Made by a program: the position numbers and the translations under genes. This document shows, one piece after another, positions 16,495 through 24,600 of a stretch of DNA of 64,000 bases (position 1 is its first letter; every line of letters starts with the position of its first letter). The notes beneath the pieces were generated by a model, which was not told the origin of the DNA, ran no database searches, and was given only the letters and a program-made list of their open reading frames with translations. Origin of the DNA: Streptomyces bluensis (GTDB lineage: Bacteria; Actinomycetota; Actinomycetes; Streptomycetales; Streptomycetaceae); NCBI RefSeq assembly GCF_014650715.1, contig NZ_BMVM01000001.1, positions 744,001 to 808,000 of the forward strand, in the 5' to 3' direction.

Positions 16495-17646
16495 TTGAGA
16501 CGCACAACAGCCCTGCGCACCGGACTGTCCGCGCTCCTCTTGCTCGGCACCTGGGCCACCGCGAGCACCCTGCCCGCCTCCGCCGCGGACTCCCCGGCCG
16601 GCTCGGCCGAGGCACCGGCCTCCCCGGAACTCCTCTCCGCCATGCAGCGCGATCTGGGCCTGACCAGGAGTCAGACCGAGGCACGCCTGGCCGCGGAGAA
16701 GACCGCGACGGCCGTGGAGCGGAAGGCGAAGCGTGCCGCCGGGCCGTCGTACGGCGGCTCGTGGTTCGACGCCGAGAGCGGAAAGCTGACGGTCGCGGTC
16801 ACCCGGGGCGCGGACACCGAGGCGATACGCGCGACCGGCGCGACCGTGCGCCTCGTGAGGCACAGCGCGCGGCAGCTCGACGCGGCGAAGGCGCGCATCG
16901 ACGAGCTGTCCGCGCCCGCCGGAGTCAGCAGTTGGCATGTCGACCCCAAGGCCAACAAGGTCGTGGTGAACGTCGTCACCCCACGCCAGGATGACAACGA
17001 TGTCCAGGCGTTCCTGGCGCAGGCCCGTCAGGCGGCTCCCGTGACGGTGAAGCAGACGCCCGGCGCACCGCAGACCTTCGCCGCCGGGACCGTGGGCGGT
17101 GACCCCTACTACACCGGCAACGTCCGCTGCTCCATAGGCTTCTCGGTGCACGGCGGCTTCGTCACCGCCGGGCACTGCGGCGGGGCCGGTGCCGCGGTGT
17201 ACGGCTGGGACCGCTCGTACGTCGGCAACTTCCAGGGATCGTCGTTCCCGGACAACGACTACGCGTGGGTCAACGTCGGCAGCGGCTGGTGGACCGTACC
17301 GGTGGTCCTGGGCTGGGGCACGATCCCCGACCAGCTCGTCCGCGGTTCCAACGAAGCGCCCGTGGGAACGTCCATCTGCCGCTCCGGCTCCACCACGCAG
17401 TGGCGCTGCGGCACCGTCCTGGCCAAGAACGAGACGGTCAACTACAGCCAGGGCGCCGTCCACCAGATGACGAAGACGAGCGTCTGCGCCGAGGGCGGTG
17501 ACTCCGGGGGCTCCTTCATCAGCGGCGACCAGGCACAGGGCGTCACCTCCGGCGGCTGGGGCAACTGCAGCTCCGGCGGCGAGACCTGGTACCAGCCCGT
17601 CAACGAGATCCTCAACCGCTACGGGCTGACACTGCACACCGCCTGA
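16495..17646 (+). CDS. Secreted streptogrisin-type serine protease (S1 family) with prodomain
   Basis: 383 residues, TTG start with AAGGGG at 16482-16487. A signal peptide (to about residue 31) is followed by an alpha-lytic-protease-type propeptide (about 40-198) and a mature chymotrypsin-fold protease beginning near 'TVGGDPYYTG'. The catalytic triad is His227 (VTAGHCG), Asp255 (DNDYAWV) and Ser337 (GGDSGGS); Cys pairs 212/228, 295/305 and 331/358 can form the usual disulfides. Similar S. griseus enzymes degrade proteins outside the cell and fold with help of the propeptide. A CebR-like palindrome upstream suggests sugar-linked control. Confidence 0.93.
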   Translation: MRRTTALRTGLSALLLLGTWATASTLPASAADSPAGSAEAPASPELLSAMQRDLGLTRSQTEARLAAEKTATAVERKAKRAAGPSYGGSWFDAESGKLTVAVTRGADTEAIRATGATVRLVRHSARQLDAAKARIDELSAPAGVSSWHVDPKANKVVVNVVTPRQDDNDVQAFLAQARQAAPVTVKQTPGAPQTFAAGTVGGDPYYTGNVRCSIGFSVHGGFVTAGHCGGAGAAVYGWDRSYVGNFQGSSFPDNDYAWVNVGSGWWTVPVVLGWGTIPDQLVRGSNEAPVGTSICRSGSTTQWRCGTVLAKNETVNYSQGAVHQMTKTSVCAEGGDSGGSFISGDQAQGVTSGGWGNCSSGGETWYQPVNEILNRYGLTLHTA

Positions 17647-17664
17647 ACCGCAGCACCTCGGACG

Positions 17665-17701
17665 AGCGGGCTCCGTCGCGGACCGACCGACGGAGCCCGC
17701 T
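17665..17701. terminator. Bidirectional terminator between the protease and the osmoprotectant transporter
   Basis: A perfect 14-base inverted repeat (arms 17665-17678 and 17688-17701, agcgggctccgtcg and its complement) encloses a 9-base loop and is followed by a short T run on the plus strand. It lies between two convergent transcription units. Confidence 0.85.
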
Positions 17702-17757
17702 TTGGCCGGACGGTCCGCCACCGCGACGCGGCGGCCCTCGGCGCACGGCCGGGCCCG

Positions 17758-18687
17758 TCAGCTCGCGAGGCCGGTCTTCGTCAGCCACTCCTTCGCGACG
17801 GTGGCGGCGTCCTCCTTGTCGTGGACCAGCTTCTTCATCATGTCCAGCAGGTCCGGGGTGGTGAGTTCGGCCGAGACCGCGTTGAGCGCCGACTTGGCCT
17901 TGTCGTCGACGGCGGACTTGTGGATCAGGGGCGTGACGTTCTGCGAGGAGTACAGGTTCTTCGGGTCCTCCAGCACCACCAGCTTGTCCTTGACGATGGC
18001 GGGATCGGTGGTGTAGATGTTGGCAGCCTGCACCTCGTTCGACTTCAGCAGCTTCAGCAGAGTGCTCTGGGAACCCGCGTCGAGCGGCTGGTACTTCCCG
18101 AACTCGACGCCGTAGATCTTCTTCAGGCCGACCCCGCCCTGCATACGGGTCTTGAACTCCGAACCGGCACCGATCATCCAGTCCCCCGCGACCGGTTTGA
18201 GGTCGGCGATGGTCTTGAGGTCGTACTTCTTGGCGGTCTCGGCGGTGACCGTGACCGAGTCCTTGTCCTGGGCCTCGGCGGAGTCCAGGATCGTCACCGA
18301 CGACGGAAGCTTCTTCTTCAGTTCGGCGTTGATGTCCTCCGTGCTGGTCGCGGTGCTCGTCTTGTCGACCGCCACCGCCAGCAGCGCGCCGTTGTACTCG
18401 GGGAAGACCTGGATGGCCCCCTTGACCACCTGGCCGTAGTAGACCTCACGGGCACCGATGTCGAACCTGCGCGTCACCTTCAGGCCCTTGGCCTCCAGGG
18501 CCTCGGCGTAGATCTCGGCGAGCAGCTGGCTCTCGGGGAAGTTCGCCGAGCCGACGACGATGGACTTGCCGTCGCCGCCGTCGCCGCCCGTCAGCGGATT
18601 GCTGTCGCTGTCGTTCCCGCCGCCGCAGGCGGTCAGCGACAGCGCGGCGAGCAGGGCGACAACGGCGCCGCGGTGGATGCCTTTCAT
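17758..18687 (-). CDS. Glycine betaine/choline-type ABC transporter substrate-binding lipoprotein
   Basis: 309 residues from ATG at 18687 (AAAGGA upstream). The N-terminus is a lipoprotein signal with lipobox LTAC (Cys at about 21). The mature part begins 'KSIVVGSANFPESQLLAEIYAEALEAKG' and includes 'VYYGQVVKGAIQVFPEYNGALL', both characteristic of OpuCC/OsmX-type periplasmic binding proteins for quaternary ammonium compounds. Last gene of a four-gene minus-strand operon (ATPase, permease, permease, binding protein). It should capture betaine, choline or a similar osmolyte. Confidence 0.9.
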   Translation of the reverse strand: MKGIHRGAVVALLAALSLTACGGGNDSDSNPLTGGDGGDGKSIVVGSANFPESQLLAEIYAEALEAKGLKVTRRFDIGAREVYYGQVVKGAIQVFPEYNGALLAVAVDKTSTATSTEDINAELKKKLPSSVTILDSAEAQDKDSVTVTAETAKKYDLKTIADLKPVAGDWMIGAGSEFKTRMQGGVGLKKIYGVEFGKYQPLDAGSQSTLLKLLKSNEVQAANIYTTDPAIVKDKLVVLEDPKNLYSSQNVTPLIHKSAVDDKAKSALNAVSAELTTPDLLDMMKKLVHDKEDAATVAKEWLTKTGLAS

Positions 18688-18725
18688 GGGTGTTTCCTTT
18701 CTTGGAGCCCGGGGGCTCGGACAGC

Positions 18726-19415
18726 TCAGGACGTGAAGGCCGCGACCCGAAGGCCCGGTGAGACGATGGCGCGCCGCAGCGCGGTGAACCCGATCTGGAC
18801 GAGGAGCGCCAGGACGACGACGAGCGTGGAGCCGCCGATGACCAGCTCGTAGTCGTTGCGGGACAGTCCGTCGACGATGAAACGGCCCAGGCCGCCGAGA
18901 CCGGGATAGGCCGCGACGGTGGCGGTGGCCACGACCTGGATCGCGGCGATCCGCAGCCCGAGGAGGATCAGCGGCAGCGCCATCGGTACCTCCACCCGCA
19001 CCAGGACCTGCCACTCGGTCATGCCGACCCCGCGTGCGGCGTCCCTGGTGGCGGGGTCGACACCCCGGACTCCCTCGAAGGTGTTGAGGAGGATCGGCGG
19101 GACCGCGAGCGCGACGAGGGCGACCAGCACGGGCGTGGTGCTGAGCCCGGCGAGCGTGACGACGAGGACGACCAGTCCGAAGGTGGGGATCGCCCTCGCG
19201 AGGGTGGCCACTCCGGCCACGGCGAACGCCCCCCGGCCCGTGTGCCCGACGAGCAGCCCGGAAGCCAGCCCGATCAGGGCGGCGAACAGCAGCGACAGGC
19301 CGCTGTAGGTGAGGTGCTCCAGGAGCCGCTGGGGGATTCCCCCGTCACCGTGCCACTGCTGCGAGGAGGCCAGCCAGTCCCCCACGAGCCGGAGTTGGTT
19401 CAGGAGCTCGTTCAT
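18726..19415 (-). CDS. Osmoprotectant ABC transporter permease (second)
   Basis: 229 residues; ATG at 19415 overlaps the stop of the upstream permease by 4 bases (ATGA). It has six hydrophobic segments and a BPD-type inner-membrane component loop with 'RDAARGVGMTEWQVLVRVEVPMALPLILLGLR', the EAA motif that contacts the ATPase. It begins with a short soluble stretch (MNELLNQLRLVGDWL) typical of OpuCD/ProW-family permeases. It pairs with the 19412-20077 product to form the membrane pore. Confidence 0.9.
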   Translation of the reverse strand: MNELLNQLRLVGDWLASSQQWHGDGGIPQRLLEHLTYSGLSLLFAALIGLASGLLVGHTGRGAFAVAGVATLARAIPTFGLVVLVVTLAGLSTTPVLVALVALAVPPILLNTFEGVRGVDPATRDAARGVGMTEWQVLVRVEVPMALPLILLGLRIAAIQVVATATVAAYPGLGGLGRFIVDGLSRNDYELVIGGSTLVVVLALLVQIGFTALRRAIVSPGLRVAAFTS

Positions 19416-20077
19416 GACGTCGTCACCTTGCTCCGGGACCAGGGGGTGAGCAGCCGCTGTGCCAGGACCAGCAGTGCGTCGGTGGTGAGCGCGAGCAGCA
19501 TGATCAGCGCGATCGCGGTGACGATCGGCGTCGGGAAGTCGAGCTGGAGGCCTCGGGTGATGTAGTAGCCGAGACCGCCCTGTCCGATCAGCTGTCCCAC
19601 GGCGACGAGGCTGAGGGACGAGACGGCGGCCACCCGTACGCCGGCGATGACGACGGGTACGGCGATCGGCAGTTCGACCTGGACGATACGGCGTGCCGGG
19701 CCGAATCCCAGCGCGGTGGCCGCCTGCCGGACGGGTTCGGGGACCGAGGCCAGCCCGTCCACGACAGCCGGCACCAGGACCGACAGCGTGTAGAGCGTCA
19801 GGGGGATCATCACGGTGCGTTCGGTCAGCCCGGTGTAGTTGACGAAGATCATGAACAGGGCCAGGGACGGGATCGCGTACAGGATGTTGGCCACGGTCAG
19901 CACCGGCGCGTACAGCCATCCCCGGCGATGGCAGACGATCCCGAGGGGAACCGAGATGATCAGCCCGAACAGCACGGGCAGCAGGCCCAGTCGCAGGTGG
20001 ACGCCGGTGTAGTCGGCGAGCTCACCGGCATGGTCGCCGATCCACTGCCACCGGACGAGCGGCTCACCGTCGCTCAT
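19412..20077 (-). CDS. Osmoprotectant ABC transporter permease (first)
   Basis: 221 residues with about six membrane segments. The EAA loop reads 'RQAATALGFGPARRIVQVELPIAVPVVIAGVR' and is followed by 'SSLSLVAVGQLIGQGGLG', characteristic of OpuCB-type permeases. It overlaps the upstream ATPase gene stop by 4 bases and the downstream permease start by 4 bases, so the operon is tightly coupled. Confidence 0.9.
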   Translation of the reverse strand: MSDGEPLVRWQWIGDHAGELADYTGVHLRLGLLPVLFGLIISVPLGIVCHRRGWLYAPVLTVANILYAIPSLALFMIFVNYTGLTERTVMIPLTLYTLSVLVPAVVDGLASVPEPVRQAATALGFGPARRIVQVELPIAVPVVIAGVRVAAVSSLSLVAVGQLIGQGGLGYYITRGLQLDFPTPIVTAIALIMLLALTTDALLVLAQRLLTPWSRSKVTTS

Positions 20078-21246
20078 CCCTCACCACCGCCCGCGCTGCC
20101 CGCGCCCGCCCTGTCCCCGGCTGCCTCCACGTCCTCGTTGGCCTCCGTCTCGGCAGCGTCGGCGGCGACCGTCGTGGCGGACAGCTCGTACGCGTCCGCG
20201 ACGCCGACGACCGCGCCGTCCGTGTCCACGCCCACCGCGAGCCGGGAAGGCGACAGGAGCGCCGAGTCGAGGGCGGCCCGCGCCGAGTCGGCGACGAGGC
20301 TGAAGGTGGGGCCGAGCGGCAGCAGAGACGCGTCCGCGAGCGTGCCGCTCTGCGGCAGTTCGGGGACCGCGGCCCAGCCGAGCGGTCGCCGCTCGTCGTC
20401 GATGACGAGCACCCAGGGTTCGCGAGCCGCCCGTGCCCGCTCCACGGGAGCGGTGGCCGGCAGCACCGGGCCGTCACGCAGCGGCACCTCGGCCGCCTTG
20501 ACGAAGGAGAGCCGGCGAATGCCCCGGTCCTGGCCCACGAAACCGGCCACGAACGCGTCGGCGGGGTGGGCGAGCAGCCGCTCGGGGGTGTCGAACTGGG
20601 CGAGCCTGCCGCCGGTCCGGAACACCGCGATGTGGTCGCCGAGTCTGATCGCCTCGTCGATGTCGTGGGTGACGAACACGATCGTCTTGTGCAGCTCCTT
20701 CTGCAGCCGCACGAACTCCGCCTGCAGCTCCGTGCGCACGATCGGGTCGACCGCGCTGAACGGCTCGTCCATCAGCAGCACCGGCGGATCGGCGCCCAGC
20801 GCCCTGGCCACCCCGACGCGCTGCTGCTGTCCGCCGGAGAGCTGGTTCGGGTAGCGCCTGCCCATCTCGTGCGGCAGCCCCACGAGTTCCAGCAGCTGCG
20901 CCGCCCGCGCCCGCGCCTTCTTCCGGTTCCACCCGAGCAGCAGCGGAACCGTCGCGATGTTGTCGAGGACGGTGCGGTGCGGGAACAGCCCGGCGTGCTG
21001 GATCACGTACCCGATGCCACGGCGCAGCTCGGGTGCGCGGATCTCCCGGATGTCCCGGCCGCGCAGGCTCACCGTGCCGGCCGTCGGCTCCACCATCCGG
21101 TTGATCATGCGCAGCGTCGTCGTCTTGCCGCAGCCGGAGGGACCGACCAGGACCGTGATGCCGCCCTCGGCCAGCTCCAGGCTCAGCTCGTCCACGGCCG
21201 TGGTGCCGTTCGGATAGTTCTTGCTCACCGCATGGAATCTGATCAA
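20074..21246 (-). CDS. Osmoprotectant ABC transporter ATP-binding protein with CBS domains
   Basis: 390 residues. The start is TTG at 21246 with AAGGGG about 7 bases upstream. Walker A GPSGCGKT is at 35-42, signature LSGGQ at 136-140 and Walker B VLLMDE at 156-161. After the ABC fold, residues about 250-375 form a pair of CBS-like repeats, the regulatory module of OpuCA/ProV ATPases that senses ionic strength or nucleotides. The last 25 residues are a low-complexity Glu/Ala/Gly tail. First gene of the operon. Confidence 0.92.
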   Translation of the reverse strand: MIRFHAVSKNYPNGTTAVDELSLELAEGGITVLVGPSGCGKTTTLRMINRMVEPTAGTVSLRGRDIREIRAPELRRGIGYVIQHAGLFPHRTVLDNIATVPLLLGWNRKKARARAAQLLELVGLPHEMGRRYPNQLSGGQQQRVGVARALGADPPVLLMDEPFSAVDPIVRTELQAEFVRLQKELHKTIVFVTHDIDEAIRLGDHIAVFRTGGRLAQFDTPERLLAHPADAFVAGFVGQDRGIRRLSFVKAAEVPLRDGPVLPATAPVERARAAREPWVLVIDDERRPLGWAAVPELPQSGTLADASLLPLGPTFSLVADSARAALDSALLSPSRLAVGVDTDGAVVGVADAYELSATTVAADAAETEANEDVEAAGDRAGAGSAGGGEG

Positions 21247-21623
21247 GGTTGCCCCTTACCCGACTGCATATGGTCATGCAGGTTTATCGGTGCCTGAATG
21301 ACAGTCAATACTCGACCGTGAACGGCGTGTTACGGTCCCACGAAATCAGGCTGGCGCGTCCACAATGCCCATGTTGTCCTGCTGAAAGCCGTTCAGATCG
21401 GCCATCGCAGACGTAAGGAGACACCACGATGGAACCGGTCTGATTCACCTTCGTGAACGGGTCGGACATCGAACCGCGCGTCCGCGCTCACAGGTCGCAC
21501 GCGGAGCCACTCATAGGCAGCCTGCACCGCGCGGTCCAGGTGCACGGGGCCGCGAGCTGCCCGCGAACCTGTCGTCGTACCGCCCGGTGCGCGGCGACTG
21601 ACCGCGGTCCTCGCCCGGCTGCG
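21247..21623. other. Intergenic region upstream of the osmoprotectant operon
   Basis: 377 bases. The left part is the upstream region of the osmoprotectant operon with the inverted repeat at 21264-21281. The right part contains a strong Shine-Dalgarno sequence (AAGGAG near 21415-21420) followed by ATG GAA CCG GTC TGA at 21429-21443, a 4-codon reading frame. Reading through that stop continues in frame as FTFVNGSDIEPRVRA, so this may be the decayed start of a gene. Nothing else was recognised before the DUF427 gene stop. Confidence 0.5.
21264..21281. promoter_or_regulatory. Inverted repeat upstream of the osmoprotectant operon
   Basis: CTGCAT (21264-21269) and ATGCAG (21276-21281) form a 6-base inverted repeat around a 6-base spacer, 17 bases before the TTG start of the ATPase gene. 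Its position near the ribosome binding site suits an operator, but the regulator is unknown. Confidence 0.35.
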
Positions 21624-22451
21624 TCAGGAGGGCGGGTTCGCGGAACGCGCCGGGAGCGTCGCGGTGAACGGGGTGACGGGCCGCTCCAGGCGTTCGCCGT
21701 CCACGGTGATGTCGACCGCCTCGTTGTAGAAGGCGAGAAGGCCCTTGACGGCAGCGACCGCGGGCAGCGGGGCCGCGTAGCTCCAGACGACGTTCGGCGG
21801 CACGTCGATGTCGCCGCGCAACGACCAGTACACGGCGGTGCCCTTGTACGGGCATCCGGTGCTGTGGTCGGTGGGGTCGAGCAGGTCGAGGCGGACGTCC
21901 TCGCGCGGGATGTAGTACCGCGTGGGCAGCCCGGTCTCGAAGAGCAGGACCGGGCGGTGGGTGTCCGCGACGACCGTGCCGCCGATCTCGACCTGGACAT
22001 GGCGGCTGCTGGGGACGGCGTCCACCCGTTTGTACGGGTCGCGGGGGTGGATGAAGATCTCTTCCTCCTCCTCGTACCAGTGGTCGAGGCCCGTGCCGCT
22101 CCGGCGGAACCACTCGAAGGCGATGTGACCGGCCAGGTCGTCGGCGGGGAACGTCCAGGCCGCGTTCCGCAGCAGATCACCGCCGACCGCAAGGTCGTAG
22201 AAGACGAGTGATCCGGTGTGCGCGCCCGTCGGGGGATTCTTCGCCGGGCGCAGCAGATCCTCACGGACCTCCGCGCGGGGGAAGGCATAGAGCGGCACCG
22301 GCACGTCGGGCTCCCACACCAGGACGGGATGCCTGCTGTCCACGACGGTGACATCACCCTTGCGGCCGCGCACCCAGCGTTCGCTGGGCTCCCACCGGAG
22401 TCCTTCCGGGGTGACCCTGACGGCCCGGGCTGTGGGGAACGGGGTGGTCAT
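21624..22451 (-). CDS. Tandem DUF427 domain protein
   Basis: 275 residues from ATG at 22451, with AAGGAG about 9 bases upstream. It contains two copies of the DUF427 fold: 'RHPVLVWEPDVPVPLYAFPRAEV' with 'HIAFEW' in the first half and 'HRPVLLFETGLPTRYYIPREDV' with 'STGCPYKGTAVYW' in the second. 'ST.CPYKG.A.YW' is the family signature. DUF427 proteins are common in actinobacteria and have no established function. No signal peptide or membrane segment. The second domain carries the better-conserved motif. Confidence 0.88.
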   Translation of the reverse strand: MTTPFPTARAVRVTPEGLRWEPSERWVRGRKGDVTVVDSRHPVLVWEPDVPVPLYAFPRAEVREDLLRPAKNPPTGAHTGSLVFYDLAVGGDLLRNAAWTFPADDLAGHIAFEWFRRSGTGLDHWYEEEEEIFIHPRDPYKRVDAVPSSRHVQVEIGGTVVADTHRPVLLFETGLPTRYYIPREDVRLDLLDPTDHSTGCPYKGTAVYWSLRGDIDVPPNVVWSYAAPLPAVAAVKGLLAFYNEAVDITVDGERLERPVTPFTATLPARSANPPS

Positions 22452-22613
22452 GACCGGCTCTCCTTCATCTGTCGAGACGGACCACAACACCAGTGTGGTG
22501 TGCCGGGTCGTGTCCCGCAGAGCATGCCGGGGGCGCCTGGGGCTTCCCCGCCGGTTCAGAAAGTGGCGTTGACGGACTCCTTTATTCGGGCCTAGCGTCC
22601 GGCGGGACAGGTT

Positions 22614-23060
22614 TCACAGGGGGATGGTCAGAGTCGCCCACACGGCGTTCCCACCGGTGAGCAGCGATCGATCGACTCCCCAGCTGTCCGCGATCTCCTG
22701 CACCAGGAGCAGTCCGCGGCCGCTCTCGTCGTCCGGGCCCGGCTCACGAGTGGGCAGACCGCGGCCCGTGCCGTCCTGATCGTGCACTTCGAGGCGGAGG
22801 CACCCTTCCGGTATGAGCCCGATACCGCACAGGAACCGCGTACTGATCGTGTGGCGCACGGCGTTGGTGGCCAACTCGGACACGAGCAGTTCTGCGTCCG
22901 CGCACAGCTCACCGGGCAGGCGCCACGCGGTGAGCCTCGCGCTCATGGAGTGACGGGCGACTCTGACACTGGAACGCTGTGCGGGGAGCTCAAGCCAGTG
23001 CGATCGACCTGGGCTCGCGACGTCCGTGAGCCGGGGGGAGGGAGTCGTGTGGGGGGACAC
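22614..23060 (-). CDS. RsbW-like ATP-binding protein (anti-sigma/HATPase_c kinase family)
   Basis: 148 residues from GTG at 23060, chosen because GGAAGG lies 8 bases upstream and because the family begins with the 'LELPAQRSSVRVARH' segment that a later ATG (22946) would remove. The N box is 'ELLVSELATNAVRHT', followed by 'LEVHDQDGTG' and 'GRGLLLVQEIADSWGV', the GHKL ATPase motifs. Streptomyces carry dozens of such small kinases, often next to WhiJ/DUF397 pairs as here. It is divergent from the DUF5753 regulator, and the two probably act together in developmental signalling. Confidence 0.85.
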   Translation of the reverse strand: MSPHTTPSPRLTDVASPGRSHWLELPAQRSSVRVARHSMSARLTAWRLPGELCADAELLVSELATNAVRHTISTRFLCGIGLIPEGCLRLEVHDQDGTGRGLPTREPGPDDESGRGLLLVQEIADSWGVDRSLLTGGNAVWATLTIPL

Positions 23061-23382
23061 GGTTGACGCCTTCCATCGTGGGGCGGCCGCGGTGCGGAGA
23101 CGCGGAGACGGGGAGGGTGAGCAGCGGGCCCGCCGGGAGGGGACGGCCTGTGACCCGGACGTCCGGGAACGCCAACTCCACCAGGCACAAGTGCAGTTGA
23201 CGAGGATCGCTCGTTGCCCGGCGGGTTCACTCACACAAGTAACTATGCTCACAGGCGAGTTCAGGCTGCAACCGCCTGCCTGATAATTTCAGGAAGGCGG
23301 TATCCGACTGGTGGTATCCGTCTGGCGGCATCAGCAAGTCACTGTCAAACTCGTGCTCAGGGCAGTCCTCAGGAGGTAGAGC
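23061..23382. promoter_or_regulatory. Divergent control region with 14-base tandem repeats
   Basis: 322 bases between the RsbW-like gene and the WhiJ-like gene. Two adjacent 14-base units, cggtatccgactgg (23298-23311) and tggtatccgtctgg (23312-23325), are followed by a degenerate third beginning cggcatcag (23326-23334). The array ends about 50 bases before the GTG of the WhiJ-like gene and looks like a repeated protein-binding site. AGGAGG at 23371-23376 is the ribosome binding site of that gene. Confidence 0.5.
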
Positions 23383-24255
23383 GTGAGCGAGGCTCGTTCC
23401 GGCGCGGGCACCAGCGCGCCCACCGTTCTCCGCATGATCCTCGGCCGGCGGCTGCAGGACAGGCGGCAGGGTGCGCAGGTGTCACTGGACGACGCCGCGA
23501 AGGCGCTGCGTGTGAAGCCTCTGACCATCCGCCGCCTGGAAAAGGCGGAGGTGGCCCTGAAGCCCCTCTACGTCGAGAAGTTGTTGCAGACCTACGGGGC
23601 CGGCCAGCAGGAGATCGACGAGTTCGTCACGCTGGCCGAGCGGGCCAACCAGCCCGGCTGGTGGTACCCGTACCGCGATGTGCTGCCCTCCTGGTTCACC
23701 GCTTACGTGAGTCTGGAGACCGGCGCCAAGACCCTGCGCACCTACGAGCCCCACTACGTCACGGGGCTGCTGCAGACGCACGGTTACGCACGCGCTCTGC
23801 TGCGCGCGGGCTTCCCGCACGACAGTGACGAGGACCTGGAGCGAAGAGTCGATCTGCGGCTGCGCCGCCAGAGCCTGCTGGAGAAGGCCGAGCCGCCCAC
23901 CCTGTGGGTCGTGATGGAGGAAGCGGTACTGCACCGCGTGGTGGGCGGGGCCGAGGTGATGCGGGAGCAGATCGACCGGCTCCTGGCGGCTTCGGAGCTG
24001 GACCACGTCAGCATCGACATCGTGCCGTTCTCCGCAGGAGCCCACTTCGGGGTGTGCGCCCCCTTCACCTACTTCCGGTTCGAGGAACGTGAGTTGCCGG
24101 ACATCGTCTACAGCGAGATCCTCTCCGGCTCCATGTATCTCGACCAGCGCTCCGACGTCGCGGCCCATCTTGAGGCGCACAACCGGATGTCCCTGCTGAC
24201 CTCCTTGGCGGACAGCAAGGCCCTGTTGAACCGCATGCGCAAGGAGTACTCATGA
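23383..24255 (+). CDS. WhiJ-like XRE-family regulator (HTH plus DUF5753)
   Basis: 290 residues, GTG start with AGGAGG 6 bases upstream. Residues about 15-70 form an XRE-type helix-turn-helix ('LGRRLQDRRQGAQVSLDDAAKALRVKPLTIRRLEKAE'). The rest is DUF5753, with 'RTYEPHYVTGLLQTHGYARALL', 'LWVVMEEAVLHRVVGG' and 'SIDIVPFSAGAHFG', all standard for the WhiJ family. In S. coelicolor, WhiJ and its paralogues control differentiation together with small DUF397 partner proteins. Here the DUF397 gene follows with an ATGA overlap, so the pair is intact. Confidence 0.92.
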   Translation: MSEARSGAGTSAPTVLRMILGRRLQDRRQGAQVSLDDAAKALRVKPLTIRRLEKAEVALKPLYVEKLLQTYGAGQQEIDEFVTLAERANQPGWWYPYRDVLPSWFTAYVSLETGAKTLRTYEPHYVTGLLQTHGYARALLRAGFPHDSDEDLERRVDLRLRRQSLLEKAEPPTLWVVMEEAVLHRVVGGAEVMREQIDRLLAASELDHVSIDIVPFSAGAHFGVCAPFTYFRFEERELPDIVYSEILSGSMYLDQRSDVAAHLEAHNRMSLLTSLADSKALLNRMRKEYS

Positions 24256-24515
24256 CCATCACCGACGGCAGTGTCTACAACGGGATGCCCGCGTCGGCCC
24301 TCGGCGAGCAGGGCTGGGAGTGTCCGTGGAGCGGTCCCAACGGAGGTCAGTGCGTGGAGACGAAGCAACTCGCCGACGGCCGCGTGGCGCTGCGGCAGTC
24401 GGCCGATCCGGCCGGCCCCGCGCTGATTTACACACCGGAAGAGATCGCCGCGTTCGTCGCGGGCGTCAAGAAGGGTCTCGCCGATCATCTGACGGCTCAT
24501 CTGGCAGCCGGCTGA
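24252..24515 (+). CDS. DUF397 protein, partner of the WhiJ-like regulator
   Basis: 87 residues; the ATG overlaps the stop of the upstream regulator (ATGA). The DUF397 signature is present: 'WECPWSGPNGGQCVET' (normally W.KSS.S..NG..CVEV), 'VALRQSADPAGPALIYTPEE' and 'AAFVAGVKKG'. The Arg-Asp-Ser step of the usual 'VRDSKDP' reads 'LRQSADP', a mild divergence. These small proteins bind and antagonise WhiJ-type regulators. Coupling of the two genes supports a regulator/antagonist pair. Confidence 0.9.
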   Translation: MTITDGSVYNGMPASALGEQGWECPWSGPNGGQCVETKQLADGRVALRQSADPAGPALIYTPEEIAAFVAGVKKGLADHLTAHLAAG

Positions 24516-24600
24516 ACCAGAGCACGAGCGGGACGGATTCGGGCCCACCCTGGTCACGGCCTGCCCGGCAACACCGACGCACACCACTGAAAGGAACAGC

